The position numbers and the translations under genes are program-made. Shown piece by piece: positions 23,918 through 36,084 of a stretch of DNA of 64,000 nucleotides (the first letter of the stretch is position 1; each line of letters begins with the position of its first letter). The notes beneath the pieces are model-generated. The model was not told the DNA's origin, ran no database searches, and saw only the letters and a program-made list of their open reading frames with translations. The DNA is from Eumeta japonica (taxonomy: Eukaryota > Arthropoda > Insecta > Lepidoptera > Psychidae). The stretch covers positions 124,001 to 188,000 of the forward strand of contig BGZK01000137.1 of NCBI GenBank assembly GCA_005406025.1, read 5' to 3'.

Positions 23918-25447
23918 TAAGGGAAAAGTTGCAGTAATGTCTCTTTCGTTGGAATGTTTGTGTTTGGCTAGTTTTCATACCCTTAAATACATGACATCTT
24001 AAAAATAGGAAAACAATAAGTATAAACGTTGTCTCGCCATTTTTCTATTCTTTGTCTGTCCACCAAAATGATTGCATCTAACGTAAAAATTCGATACATT
24101 TAGAAGTTTTATTACAAAAAAGGAAAAATGCGACTAAAACCGCGAAAAAAATTTGTGACGTTTGTGGACCTAATGAAATGTCGGTAAGAATAGCACAAAA
24201 CAGGTTTAAACGTAATTTTGATGTCAAAGGTAAACCTCGTTCTGATCGATATGCTACGCATAAATACGATGCCATTTTGGAAAGAATTGAGTAAGATCGT
24301 CATATTACTTCTTACGTCATAGCTGAAAAGCTAAGGATTGACCACAAAATAGTTTTGACCCATTTGAAAAAAGCTGCATATCATCATTAAAGGTATGATG
24401 CATTAATCCCATCATATGGCGACAAGCTTACAGCTAGGGTGACGACATACACGGACGGAGGAATTAAACCGGTTCACTGAGTAACGTTGAACCTCTTTCT
24501 TGAGTCTGGGTGGTTCTATGTATTATACGTATACATTTACAAAATATGTATATATGTAGTATATCAACTGTCTGGTACCCATAGTAAAAGCCTCTTTGCT
24601 TAGTTTGGGACCAGATGATGTTGTATATATATATTCGAAGATATAAGATATGTCCAAAGATTTGAAAAAAGTTAGATGTATAAAAAAGCTTGATACTTCG
24701 GAGCCTGAAGCTCATTGTAAGAAGTCTATTGAATAGTGTACTCGTTTGCGATTCTCTATTGAAACGTAATAAAAGCGTACCGTTTTTGAAAATATTGATC
24801 GCTGGTGTTAAGAAATGAAGTAGCTACGATAATAATGTGCGAAAAAGATCATGGTCAAAAGGTAAGCAAGCTCCACAGGCTTTAGCGAAACCCGGATTAA
24901 CTTGCAATAAGTTGATGCTACATGTATGGTGCAATAGGAAAGGCATTATTCATTATGAACTCTTACCTCCGGGAAAAACCATCAATTCAGATCTCTACTG
25001 CCAATTGCTTATGAGACTTAAGAAATAATTAGAGAAAAGGGGGCCTGAATTAATCAATAGAAAGGGTGTGCTTTTTAACCATAATACATCATGAACGCCA
25101 GACCATACACATCTTTAGCCACTCAGCAAATATTGACAAAGTTTGGTTGGAATGTATTAATGCGTCCACCATATAGCCCTGAACGTGCACCCAATTTACC
25201 TGTTTCGGTATCTTTAGAATTCATTAGGTAGTGTTAGGTTAACATCAACAGAAAACTGTCAAAACGACTTGTCGCAGTTTTTTGATCAGAAGTCTCAAAT
25301 TTTCTGCAGCAGTGGGATTATATCACTCTACCTATAAAATGGTAACAAGTTGTTGAACAAAAGGATATGTACGTAAAATATATACATTAAATATTGATAA
25401 AATATGGAAAATAATCTTAAATATGAAAATACTTTTTTCCCAGCCTA
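23918..25447 (+). mobile_element. mori-type mariner relic, split by an insertion
   Basis: The transposase is readable as pieces from an ATG at 24068: KKGKNATKTAKKICDV, RIAQNRFKRNFDVKGKPRSD and YDAILERIE, then the HLKK segment. After the insertion come KRSWSKGKQAPQALAKPGLT and KGIIHYELLPPGKTINSDLY (open at 24837-25028), then a stop and a degraded C-terminal third with NARPYTS-like and PPYSPERAP-like remains. The right end reads CTTTTTTCCCAGCC next to TA. The left end is poorly preserved (near TAAGGGAAAAGTT). Several stops and shifts; inactive. Confidence 0.82.
24374..24671 (+). mobile_element. Retroposed insertion within the mariner, 12-bp target duplication
   Basis: ATTTGAAAAAAG occurs at 24362-24373 and again at 24660-24671, exactly where the mariner reading frame is interrupted. 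The roughly 286-bp insert ends in an AT-rich tail and contains TGGTACCCATAGTAAAAGC and TTAGTTTGGGACCAGATG. I associate that 3' module with lepidopteran SINE/LINE tails, from memory rather than a search. Confidence 0.72.
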
Positions 25448-27159
25448 ATCCGTCCTTACGTCATTACTTCAATCAGTTTACAGACGTAGGAAGTTTTTTT
25501 TTATACCGTATCTTAGATTGCATCAAATTATACGAGCTTACTTCCTTCGTCGTAAGTGCTCGTAGACTAGAAAGCTAAATGTAAACGATTGACGTTGGCT
25601 GACGAAATATCAAACGTCACTAAATATCAATCTTATAGATCCGGCTTTTCAATCTGCTAGCGCTTACGACAATAGAAAGCTAGTTATCGAACCCAGTTGT
25701 ATTTCCAATGAGAAAGATATAGAACTATAATAGAATAACACTCCTGTTCAACTTTCCAGAGAAGATACCACCGCGAGTGGGAGTACTGATCTCTCGACGC
25801 TCCTAAACACGCCGGGCAAAGTTTCGGTAAACTTTGACACTTTGATTTATTGGGCTTTCAGCTTAAAATCAAAGCTTTAAGATACACCGCTTTCAACGGG
25901 GGTCTCATACTTTGTTTTAGCTAATTGAAGCTTACTTCAAACTTTTATCTTACTTTCTAAATATTTTATAAGTTTCTTAATCTGTTGAAAGATTTCATTA
26001 TAAATTGCTATTCGTATATAATTAGCGAGCATCAGTTAAGAAAGTTGGCAAAATTTACTTCATTAAATAGTCATTTGCACTAAATTTCATTTAACTCGAC
26101 TATTCTTAAGCATGGATTAAATATTTCGGATTTTAAGCCTTAATAGCTTTACGTGTAAACCCTATTATAATAAATAAATAAATACATCTTGGGATCTGTT
26201 TGTCTGATTATTGTAGGCTAATATAGATATGAAAGTTTTCCAATTTCAACTTTTATATGAGAGGATTTATAACAATTAAACATAATGAATGAAATTAAAA
26301 AAAATAAACATAATATACGTTATGAAAAGAAAGCTCTTTGAGGGACGATTTCAAATTGTATGAATTATTTTTCATTACATTAACATCTCCATAACCTTTT
26401 AACGAAAAAAAAACGCTTTGAAATTGTGTCTCTTAATTTATCTCCGAAAACAGAAATCAGGAAACTAATGATCTATGTTTATAAATAAATAAAATAAGGT
26501 ATATTTTATATGATTTTACATATATGTAAAGAAAACCTCTTTAGTATTTCTTTATTATTGCGCTGCATAGAATTATGTCTCTGCCGCGTTATCTGTTGAA
26601 AAACATAAACTGACAAAGAATTTTAGTAAATTTTTAGTTTATTATAAAAATTGTTGATTTATATAAAATTAGATTAACAGACCTGAAATAAGGGCTTTTA
26701 ATGTTGATTCTCTTATTTTCAGGTAAGTGAATGTTTGTTTTTACGCATAAATAATGTAATTGTTTAAGTTAGCATTTAAAGAATAAAAACTTTTATTTTC
26801 AGAGAAACACACGTCCTTATTTCTTTTCTCAAACTAATGGATGAAATATCATTATATATATTCATCCAATTTCATAACAATCCGTTCGGTACTATCAATA
26901 ATAACAGATAATAAAAAAAATCACATTCGAAATTTTACCTTAATGATATTCGTGTATTCCAATAAACAGTCTTAAGTTTTGGAGTTGCGAGGTCATAGAT
27001 ATACCTACATAATACATACCAACAGCATGCTTACGTAATCAATATTTTCATTAATGTACTTATGTGAACGACCATCGTAACAACACCAACGCGGCGTAAA
27101 ACAAGATCTGTATTCCACGTACGTGAAACTGTGGGCCCTCAATCGATGTAATGAATGAT
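25448..27159. other. Intergenic DNA
   Basis: AT-rich; no gene or clear element seen. Confidence 0.4.
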
Positions 27160-27355
27160 CTAGATTGAGAGTGAGATCGGGATCGTAAATGGAATCAAGA
27201 GCGAGGGCGAAATCAAAATTGAGGGCGTGATTCGGTTTAGAATTGAGGGACACACCGAGATCGTAGTCTATATTAGGACTAGGGTTGCCATTAAGAATGA
27301 GGCAGGAATCGTAACGGACAGTTGAACTGGTATTGAAATAGGACCAATATCGGAA
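27160..27355. repeat. Degenerate 6-bp-period array, purine-rich strand
   Basis: Blocks like GAGATC, GGGATC, GTAAAT, GGAATC, AAGAGC, GAAATC, AAAATT. This is the complement-polarity version of the arrays at 424 and 5668. Confidence 0.65.
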
Positions 27356-27424
27356 TTATTATAATAACGATATATATGTAATATTAACAATTATTCAAAA
27401 AGATATCAAATATTATCGATATTC

Positions 27425-27778
27425 GACTAGCTGTGCCCGTGACTTCATACAGGTAGAAGTTTCCTGTATAATGTCAAAAATTGTAAGTCTTGGAGATTAT
27501 TGTGTTCCAACGAATAAATAGTGAAACAGCTAGTGAAAAAGAATTTTTGAATTCTCATTGTATTCTGCTATATTCGCTACATCTCCCGCAAAAAGTTTTC
27601 GACAAGTATTTTTGATCATGGGCAGCGGTAATCACCTACCGACTGTCGGAAATCGCGCACATTTTTAAAATCTTTTTTTTTTACAATGTACATGCACGAT
27701 CTACCTAAAATATTATCACGCATATAGATGAAAGAATCCATTTTGTGCTCATGCGTCTACGCGGGCGAAAGCTAGTCA
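27425..27778 (+). mobile_element. Fragmented LINE/SINE-type 3' repeat
   Basis: It starts with CTAGCTGTGCCCGTGACTTC and ends with ATGCGTCTACGCGGGCGAAA followed by GCTAGTC. The middle holds a GGGCAGCGGTAATCACCTACC motif. These are modules I know as widely dispersed in moth and butterfly genomes. No coding remains. Confidence 0.6.
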
Positions 27779-27880
27779 ACCTTATTGAAGTAAATGTAAA
27801 ACAGATATTTACTGCGTAATAACACTTTGTCGATTCGATTTTACATTTATTCTAAATTCTCAAATACCGACAACAGTACA

Positions 27881-28350
27881 GTAAACTCCAGTTTATCCAA
27901 AATCCGCTTTATCCGAACAAATTTTTCCTATTTTTTTTTTTGTTATTATCTTTAAAAAAACTTATAAACCAACGTCTACTAGGTGATAAACAGCTTAAGT
28001 TATGTTAAGTTAAGTTACTCGTGACACCTTTTCATATACGTATATGCTCTATCGACCACATAGTTTACGCGGTTCACACTGGCGCTGTCTGACGCATCGC
28101 GCCGTTCGTGCCGCAGCCACTCGCGTGCTACGCTTTTGACCAGCTAGACTGACACTTGACAAGTTTCAACTTATATTCACCTCGGGCCGTGCATTCCCTG
28201 GTGTTTGTTTACATTTTTCGGCAGTCTACCACTAATTACTGCACTGCCGCTTGTCAACATCCAGGAAAACAGGAGACTTAGGCTTATCGTAAATTTTTGT
28301 TATCCAAACCGACAACCGTCCCGAGCATTTCGGATACGTTAGTTTTTCCC
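27881..28350. mobile_element. pogo/Tigger-like non-autonomous element
   Basis: The left end, CAGTACAGTAAACTCCAGTT then TATCC..CGCTTTATCCG, resembles Tigger-type terminal repeats. Near the right end TTATCCAAACCGAC and CATTTCGGATACGTTAGTTT are a weak inverted match. The interior includes a CpG-rich patch at 28060-28200. No transposase recognised. Confidence 0.5.
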
Positions 28351-30479
28351 TTCAACATTCCCTTATTGTAAGCAAAACCAAAATCAAGCTAGATAAAATT
28401 CGACTGCTTGTGGACTATCAAAGCGGGAGTAGTGTTTGTCCAATGGCTCTGAATATTTTAAAAGCTATACGAGAACAATTGAAAATAAGTTCATTGGCTA
28501 ATTGCACCAATAATTAATGTTTTCATGTTTTTATATTTATATTATATAAAATCTGGTTAATACAGAAAGTGTATATGGGAACGTTATTACAATATTTTTA
28601 TGATTATGTTACAACAGCAAAACCGTTAACAAAATATCCCGTCGTCGAGCTACCTTCATAAAACAGCTTTTTAGGTGTTGACATCAGAAATAAACATCTA
28701 CCCTAAGGGAATTTCGTAGGCGACGATAACAATAAAGTTCGTGTACTTTCCCCTTAACGCAGGTTAACGTAACGGCCCTTAACGTAACCGTAAAGTCGAA
28801 AAAAAAATAAAAATAACAATAGCGCTTAAAGCAATAGCGCATTCACTACTCTACGGGGTCTCGTAGAAGATTGTTGCAGGCTTATTCAGCTTTTAAAAAA
28901 GTCGAAGTGCCTACTGTATTTGTTCCATATTGAGACGTATTCATCGAAACTGTAGTAAGATTTAAAATATTTACATGTCATAAATAAAGAATACGTAGAC
29001 GAGATTTGTTTTTTTTTACATATAATAGTGAATAATATATATTTTTATGTTATCGCAATGTGTAGAAAGATTTTCGGGATTAAAGAAATATTTAGGGTGT
29101 TTAACTGGTAAATCTTATTACCAGTAAACTTTAATTTACTTAATTATTTTAAGCAACTCTTGATTATCTCGAACATCTCTAACGATTTTGATTGCAGTAT
29201 ACATTTTTGATACAGCTTTTGTTCCCAAGTTTATCTATATAGTTGTTTCTTGGAAATTTAAAATAAAGAAATTTTTAATGTTCATTTATTTACCAGCACC
29301 TAGTAAAATTTTCAGGTAATTAGATTGTTGCTGTAGTATTGGTTTTCAACAGAAAAAGGGACTTTATAACATAAATGCAGATGGCACTATTTAATTAAAA
29401 TACTAATATTTTATGGTGAATTTTTCCCGTGGGGAAGTTATCATATTCCAACGGGAAACTCATAAGATGCCGAGTGATGATCGGTTGCCCATGCGTTAAT
29501 ATTAAAGCATGGCATCCAACAAGAAATTACTAATAAAATATATTTTAACTAAAATAACAGTTGTAATTAGTGTACAAATATTGCTGAAAAAATCTAAAAT
29601 TCAAATAATAAGCTTCAATAACTTCTCATTGATACTATAAATTCAGTGTCTGAAAACGTTATAAGTTAATCAAAAAATTAAATAATGACGGAAAAATTAG
29701 TAAGTTGATTTGATGGCACGATAATTCCATCTAATATAATGGTAATATTTTTTATCAGATAACTACACGAAAGCCTGAAATGTCTTTGACCCTAGTAATT
29801 GGGAAGCACAGGTTATTTCGGCAGGCTGTAGGAGATCTAGGCTTGTCGTGGATCCCTTATAAATATTCATAGTGAATCCGGCGCAGCTGTCGCGGGCTAT
29901 TGCATTTAATTGAATATTGCACAAACATCTGGCGTATCTTGTTGGGATTTCTGCTCGTTGAAGCTCTGCACGGAATGATGATTAGAAGTAATTTTGTTTT
30001 CGCTGCGTTCGGATGAATCCAATAAGTTATAAAGGTATTTGAAGATTTATTATAATATTTAAAACTATATTAATGTTAATGTGTTATTAGTGTTACAAAT
30101 TCGATGTTAATTTCAATTTGAATTTCCATACGAAGGGTTTTAGTTTTTCCACATTAACTCAACAGATTCTTGAAGAAAGTTGTTCGGTTAATTGAATTCG
30201 AGTTTTTGAAAAGGTTATAAACAAAAAGCACAGCATGATAGATAAAATTAAGGAAATTTTAAATGTTTACTAGAAGTAACGTCAGATAAAGTAAGTTTTG
30301 GCAAGAATATAAAGTAAGATCATCCTGAATCATCAGCAATTTGTTTGGATAACAAACTTCGACGACAAGAAGAAAAGTTTTTCTCAATTGCGAGAATCGC
30401 TCTAGAACTGGACATACTGAAAAACTAAAAATCGTTATTGAGAGTGCAATCATCGAGTTTTAAATTTAATATTGTAGTA
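28351..30479. other. Intergenic DNA
   Basis: No gene seen. G+C-richer patches at about 29400-29510 and 29800-29960 stand out from the AT-rich background but show no identifiable function. Confidence 0.4.
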
Positions 30480-30870
30480 ATGGCGATTTCTACACCGCCA
30501 CGTAAGCCCACACCACGGATTTCTACTACAATCGCCTCGGAGAATGGATTTCTTGCAGTGTTTGGGAAAAATGATGCACACCGTTAATGTTCAGACTTTT
30601 TTATTACAGCACGAGCTTCACAGGTGGTGGAGTACAACTGCGACGGATGCACCAATTCCGCTGCACTTTATAGATGTTACATCCGCTTGCACACATTACA
30701 TTCCAGGGAGCGTGGCCATGCACTTCATATATTTCACATATGAGCACCACAAGCACTAGATATACCGATTAGAGGCCGTACCGTATAGACCGCCACGATT
30801 CTAGGCTTCTTATAGGTTCCCCCATCACGGCACAATCTTATATGCAACTCATATGTGCATCACAATAATT
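30480..30870. other. Unrecognised moderately G+C-rich segment
   Basis: Contains ATTTCTACACCGCCACGTA, CACCACGGATTTCTACTACA and CATATGAGCACCACAAGCAC with a later CATATGTGCATCAC. It looks like a repeat fragment by composition. The 71-codon open frame at 30544-30759 has no family match that I recognise. Confidence 0.3.
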
Positions 30871-31518
30871 TCGTATTTACAATTAAGTACAATTTACAAT
30901 TACGAAGTACACATAATAAATTCACCAAAACAAGAAATATTTCAACACAATACACAAACAATAAATATAGGCAATATACTACGAAATGAATAATTCCTAA
31001 CAACCAATCCCTACCCGGGTAATAAAAAGCCAATTATTTAAATTATTTATTTAAAACACACACAAAAATACAATTAAGGACAAAGGAATCCTTAACCTAA
31101 TTCCGTTTATATAACAAAATAATACACATATTTTATTCACACATTATCACTAAAAACGCGGCTGCCCTTAACAATTATACTCAAGATGACATTTTAATAA
31201 AAAACACGATCTACAAACAAAAGTTAACCAACTTTGGAACTATTTTAAGTTTTCTGATGTGCATAGTTGGGCGTTTTTGATGTTAAACATTATTTTTTTC
31301 AACTGAAGTATAGGTAAATTTTTTCAATGCAAACATGATGGATATCATTAAATGTTATGAACCCCATAATTAAAAATACTTTGAGTTCTAAATATTGCAC
31401 TCTTTGCGGAAGATACGATTACTAATAAAACTGAATTTTGTAATGAAATCAATTCTGAAATATATAGAAGATACGATGTTGTCCAATGAAGAAGCTGTGT
31501 AGAGGCGAGGGTACATTT
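30871..31518. other. AT-rich intergenic DNA
   Basis: Nothing recognised. Confidence 0.4.
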
Positions 31519-31760
31519 CAGGAGCGTATCCATGATGGGGCAAGGTGGGGCATGTGACCCACCCTGGCCCCTTGATCTTGGCATAGGAAGTTCTGGAAGC
31601 AAAAAAATAAATTTGAAAACGAAATTTTAGCGAGATTTAGTCAGAACCCTCGCAGGTTATAATTGAAATAAGGTCAGTATTCAAATATTCTTAAATTCCT
31701 ACTACTTATCGAGTTTATTTACTTCTGCCCCACCCTTAAAAAATACTGTGTATGCCTCTG
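31519..31760. mobile_element. Short hAT-like non-autonomous element
   Basis: The left end is CAGGAGCGTATCCATGATGG then GGCAAGGTGGGGCA. The right end, in complement, is CAGAGGCATACACAG with GGGTGGGGCAGA. The flanking 8-mers GTACATTT and GTGCACGT agree at 5 of 8 positions, compatible with an old 8-bp target duplication. No coding sequence. Confidence 0.5.
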
Positions 31761-33012
31761 GTGCACGTATTTTTCATTAAAGCTTTATACATTTTTGAAC
31801 TCATGGTTAATATTGGAGTATATTTGACTAAATATAATTCGTAATTGTGAGTTCGAAGAGCCTGCCTTGAGACAGATGTAGATACTTATAAATAACACTG
31901 TTAAAATTCTACAAAATATGTGAGCAAGGTCATAAGATGTAATGTTTTGTTTATTCTTTTCAGATCAACGTGCGGCGCGTATAAAAAAATCTATGAATGA
32001 TCGAAAATTAACCGATAGGTTAACGGAAAAGATAAATATTTAGTAGGGTTCAATTCTTTTTTATTTCATGGGTTTGTTCGTCAAAATTCAAATTTATGGT
32101 AAGCCGCGCGGACGGCCCGCGGACCAATCGTCGATTTTCAATTAAAAGTCAGACGACAGATGTCCTCGTTTGAATATGTATAATACAGATCAGGTGCTAC
32201 GGCGTATTTAGGGTTAAATAAAATCAAAATAAAAACAAACATCGACAGCTGTGGCACTTTAAATGCACTACAATCATAATTAGTTCTTTATTTTTTTAAA
32301 GGCAGTTACCAGAGACCAACACAGAAAACAGTTACACAAGTTTAGAATTTGCATTGTCATTAAAAAAAATTGATATCGAAAACAATAATTGCATGACATC
32401 GACAGTTTAAAAACTAGAGAAGTATAATAGAATGGATGATAGAAGAATGATAGAAGAATAATAGATGAAATGATTAGTTAAATGACAAACATCAAAAAAG
32501 AGGTTTTTAGAGTTTCCTTTTTTACTTCATTTAAAATGTTTTAATTTTAATATTCTAGTAGCTTCTTTAAATCTCTTTGGTCAAATTTAATCATCCACGC
32601 GTAAATTGTCGTACGAAAATGACATGATAAATTTGATCACATAAGATTTAGGTGTCAGTTTGTGATATTATACGAGATCAACCGCCCAACCTGTTAATAA
32701 AAGATAATTAGATACAAAAATAAATACAGTTGTACCTTTCATATACAATTATTTTTATGTACATAAAAACAGTTTTACACTTTATTAGAATAAGAAATAT
32801 ACTTAGTTTAATATTTTTACATAAAATGTAAGTTTTCATTACTTCACCGTGTCTGCCTATATTCAAAACTAAATAAGTGTCAAACTTTATTTTAGCCGAT
32901 ATTTGACACACTTAATGGCAATAATTAATTCCAAAAAGGATTTATTTTACAATTAAAAAAAAGATATTCAAGGATTTAAAAAAATAAAAATACCAATTTT
33001 ATAATTATTTTT
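31761..33012. other. AT-rich intergenic DNA
   Basis: No gene. A G+C-rich patch with GCGCGGACGGCCCGCGG lies near 32104, and a GATAGAAGAAT-type imperfect repeat at 32430-32465. Confidence 0.4.
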
Positions 33013-33670
33013 AGGGTTTATAGGATCACTTTGTTGCCCGTTCGCCCGTCTGTCAGTCTGTCAAGACCCTTTATCTCGGGATCGCGTATTGATATATATT
33101 TGAAATTAAAACCATATATTAAATTTTACAGTTCCTTGAAGTCGTGAAAATATTAAACTTCTAAGTTAACGTAAGTACGGCAGTTTTTGCCGCAAAAAAC
33201 GGCACTCCAATTAATTTAGAGTGCCGTTAAATAATAATTAAATTAAAAAAAAATTATTAAATTTTGACACTCTAATTAATCAAAATTTATAGTGTATTTT
33301 CCTTTAACCTAGAACTATGAAATGTAGCAATTATTACCGTCTTATACTAAAAGTATAGAAAAAAATCTGATAATCGTATAAAATATAGTCTTTTTTTTTA
33401 AGAACATAATCAATCATCTAAGTTAAACAACAGTATGCGCGGTCATAATTGTATGGTTAACCAAATCTTTTTGTTATTTTTAACTCTTACTAATTTTTAC
33501 TGAAGAAAAAATCTAAAAGATGTGTATTATTATTTAAATCACAAAAAATCATATAAAAAAAAGGCACTGCGACACTCAATTCCTGAACTATTTACAATAC
33601 GTACCTGGAAATTTGTACGGCACCTTCGGTGGACGAGATCGACTCGCACTTGTTCGTTTTTTTTATGTTT
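33013..33670 (+). mobile_element. Dispersed lepidopteran-type repeat, decayed
   Basis: It begins TTTTTAGGGTTTATAGGATC with GTCTGTCAGTCTGTC and ends ACGGCACCTTCGGTGGACGA then GATCGACTCGCACTTG. These match the head and tail modules of the better-preserved reverse copy at 62863-63238. A small hairpin (AACGGCACTC/GAGTGCCGTT, 33199-33228) lies inside. Confidence 0.6.
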
Positions 33671-34124
33671 TCTAAATACTTTTTTTAGTCTCAAAATATT
33701 ACAAATATAGCGTAATGGACAAATTGTGCGAACACCAGTTTTAATAATTCCATTAAATGCGTTCGCAGATACATATTAATTACGGCACATAGCTATAGTA
33801 TCTCTATCAACATGGAAAGCAATCAACTCGTTGTAGTAAAAAAATATTATTAACTAAACGTAAACATTACATTACAAATATAATGTACAATTATGTTTTA
33901 ATGACTAGATCTAATTTTCCAACAGTGGTATTATTTACAAGTTACGATGAATAAATTACATAAGGAATACAATTGCAGCCGGACCAATGAACCAAAGTAT
34001 TGTTTCGTGTTATTGAACAATAATTTTTGTACGGTGACTTATTCTAAAACAATACGTTAACAATCGTTTTCTTATTTCGAGTTAGTCCTCGAAATATACA
34101 AAGCCGATATAAAGATTATAAACC
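33671..34124. other. AT-rich intergenic DNA
   Basis: Nothing recognised. Confidence 0.35.
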
Positions 34125-34470
34125 CAACCTCCGACCGCCCCCGCCCCGCGGCCTCTCTAAAAACTTCGTCCCTAACGGCGGTCCCAATCTAAATCTTTCG
34201 CGGAACAACTGCACCCGGGCTCACAGCACGCTACCGCAAGCGGAAAATTCGAATTTGAGTGCTATAAATCAGTTTTTCCTTTATTAAAAGCCCCCGCGAC
34301 GCCCGCGGCCTGCGCCCCTCGCCCCTTCCCCACCAGACGGCTTCTTCGCCCCTCCTGTCGTGGTGAAGTTTCCCTTTTAATCTCCCGTCGCAGGGGCGCA
34401 CGATTTTTTCGGGCTTTTCGTTATCCCGTACCGGGGGTCAAGTGGGAGTCCCTGGCTATCGCCGTCCGAT
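34125..34470. other. Prominent G+C-rich, CpG-rich block
   Basis: The strongest compositional island in the window, with CCGCCCCCGCCCCGCGG, AAAGCCCCCGCGACGCCCGC and GCCCCTTCCCCACC. No domain, tRNA or rRNA feature is visible and stops interrupt all frames. A conserved non-coding element or distal promoter is possible. Confidence 0.45.
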
Positions 34471-34641
34471 TTGCGATTACTAACATTTGTGTACGATGTT
34501 GTGCAGCGACCCTGAAGTTTGTGATACGTACAAAGCGAAAACGATTTTTCTTTGTGCAGATATCGCCTAAAAATTACTGAACGTATCGGTATACGTAAGT
34601 GAATCTAGGGTATTTATTTATTGAATTGAACACCTTCACCA

Positions 34642-35720
34642 TTTTTAGGGTCAATTAGCCAAAATGGTGAAAATGCTACCCTTATAGTTTCTTCATGTCC
34701 GTTCGTCTGTCCGCATGTTACACATATTTTGCTCTAAAACTTCGAGATGTATATCAATGAAATTTGGAGCATAGGTTTCTTGTATAAAGCGTTAATTAGT
34801 TTGGTAGCGCCAAAATAATAAAAATAAATGTTACTACATGAAATAAAATAAATCTTTGCTAAAAGTATATTTATAAAATTTTTTTCAGCAAAAATCAAAG
34901 TGTGGCACATATTTCGTCAGTGATTTTAAAAATATTTTAAGGTTTTTAAACAATAATTTTGATTACCTGAATATTTTTGGAAATAACCGTTTCGAAATGT
35001 TGAAAATAAATAACAATAATGTTTAAAATCTTTCTTATTGAAATTATTTATTAAGCATTAGCTTTGCACTTTTTATCATATATATTAGACATATGGCTTA
35101 GAAAATAAAGGGACTCACACACAGAACTTCTGCTAATTTCAAAACGATTTTTTTTTCAAATTCCGTTACATGTATGGAGTGCCCCCCTAGAAATATTTTT
35201 TTCGTTATTTAACTACGAAACAAAATAGTGGCATACAAGACACCTACACTCCGAATTTTATCACTATACATCTTGTAGTTTTTGAGTAAAACGCCTGTGA
35301 CATATGGACGGACGGACGGACCCAGCGTCGGCCCCTTTGATCAAGGTGGGGTCAGCTTTTCAGCGCCCTAAAGTTAGTGCTCTAGTTTTCCAGAAATACT
35401 AATTCGGCATCATGATCAGTAAATAATAAATTGCTAATTTTTCAAAATAAGTTTTTTATTGCAAACATCAACACATATTAAGCTTAAATAAAATTAAGTA
35501 ACTTTAAGTATCGTAACACTATTCTATTTCTTTCCGAAAGCAATATCAAAATTTATTTTTTTGCTGAAAATTGTCTTTTGCATTTGGTTTTTTAGCGTCC
35601 CTAGTTATATGGCGCTTAGAGCAACCGCTCCACTCGCTCTACGCCTAGGCCGGCGCTGGACGGACATGCCGAAACTATAAGGGTTCCATTTTTGACATTT
35701 TGGCTCTGAACCCTAAAAAA
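34642..35720. mobile_element. 1.08-kb inverted-repeat element
   Basis: The left end (34642-34711) and right end (35657-35720) are about 65-bp inverted copies: TTTTTAGGGTC..AGCCAAAATG and ACCCTTATAGTTT..CATGTCCG pair with CATGCC.AAACTATAAGGGTT and CATTTTGGCTCTGAACCCTA. A GACGGACGGACGG module sits inside at about 35309. A related, truncated left half occurs at 55165. No coding capacity; family not named. Confidence 0.7.
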
Positions 35721-36084
35721 ATTACCTAAACTCATGTTACGAAAAAATACAGAACTATTACCTGTTGGTTTTTAGTCGTAAATACATAAACACAACGACT
35801 CAATTAGGCTAACTCAAAACGATCGAATCTGTATCGTTTGCGACGTCATATTTACATTAACCCAGGGCAGGCAGCGGCAATATATTCACCCTGACGTCAT
35901 TTTGACGCCATAGCTATACAATCTCGACCGTTTCAAAGTTAATTAATTGCCCACAGGTAGTATGCATTCGGTATTATTATGAACTACATTCAACAAAGAA
36001 ATCAATTCCAAAACGAATCTTTGCTACAATGAGCTGTCGACTGCAAAAAATTGGTATGCGAGGCATATCAGTCAGCGACGCCGG

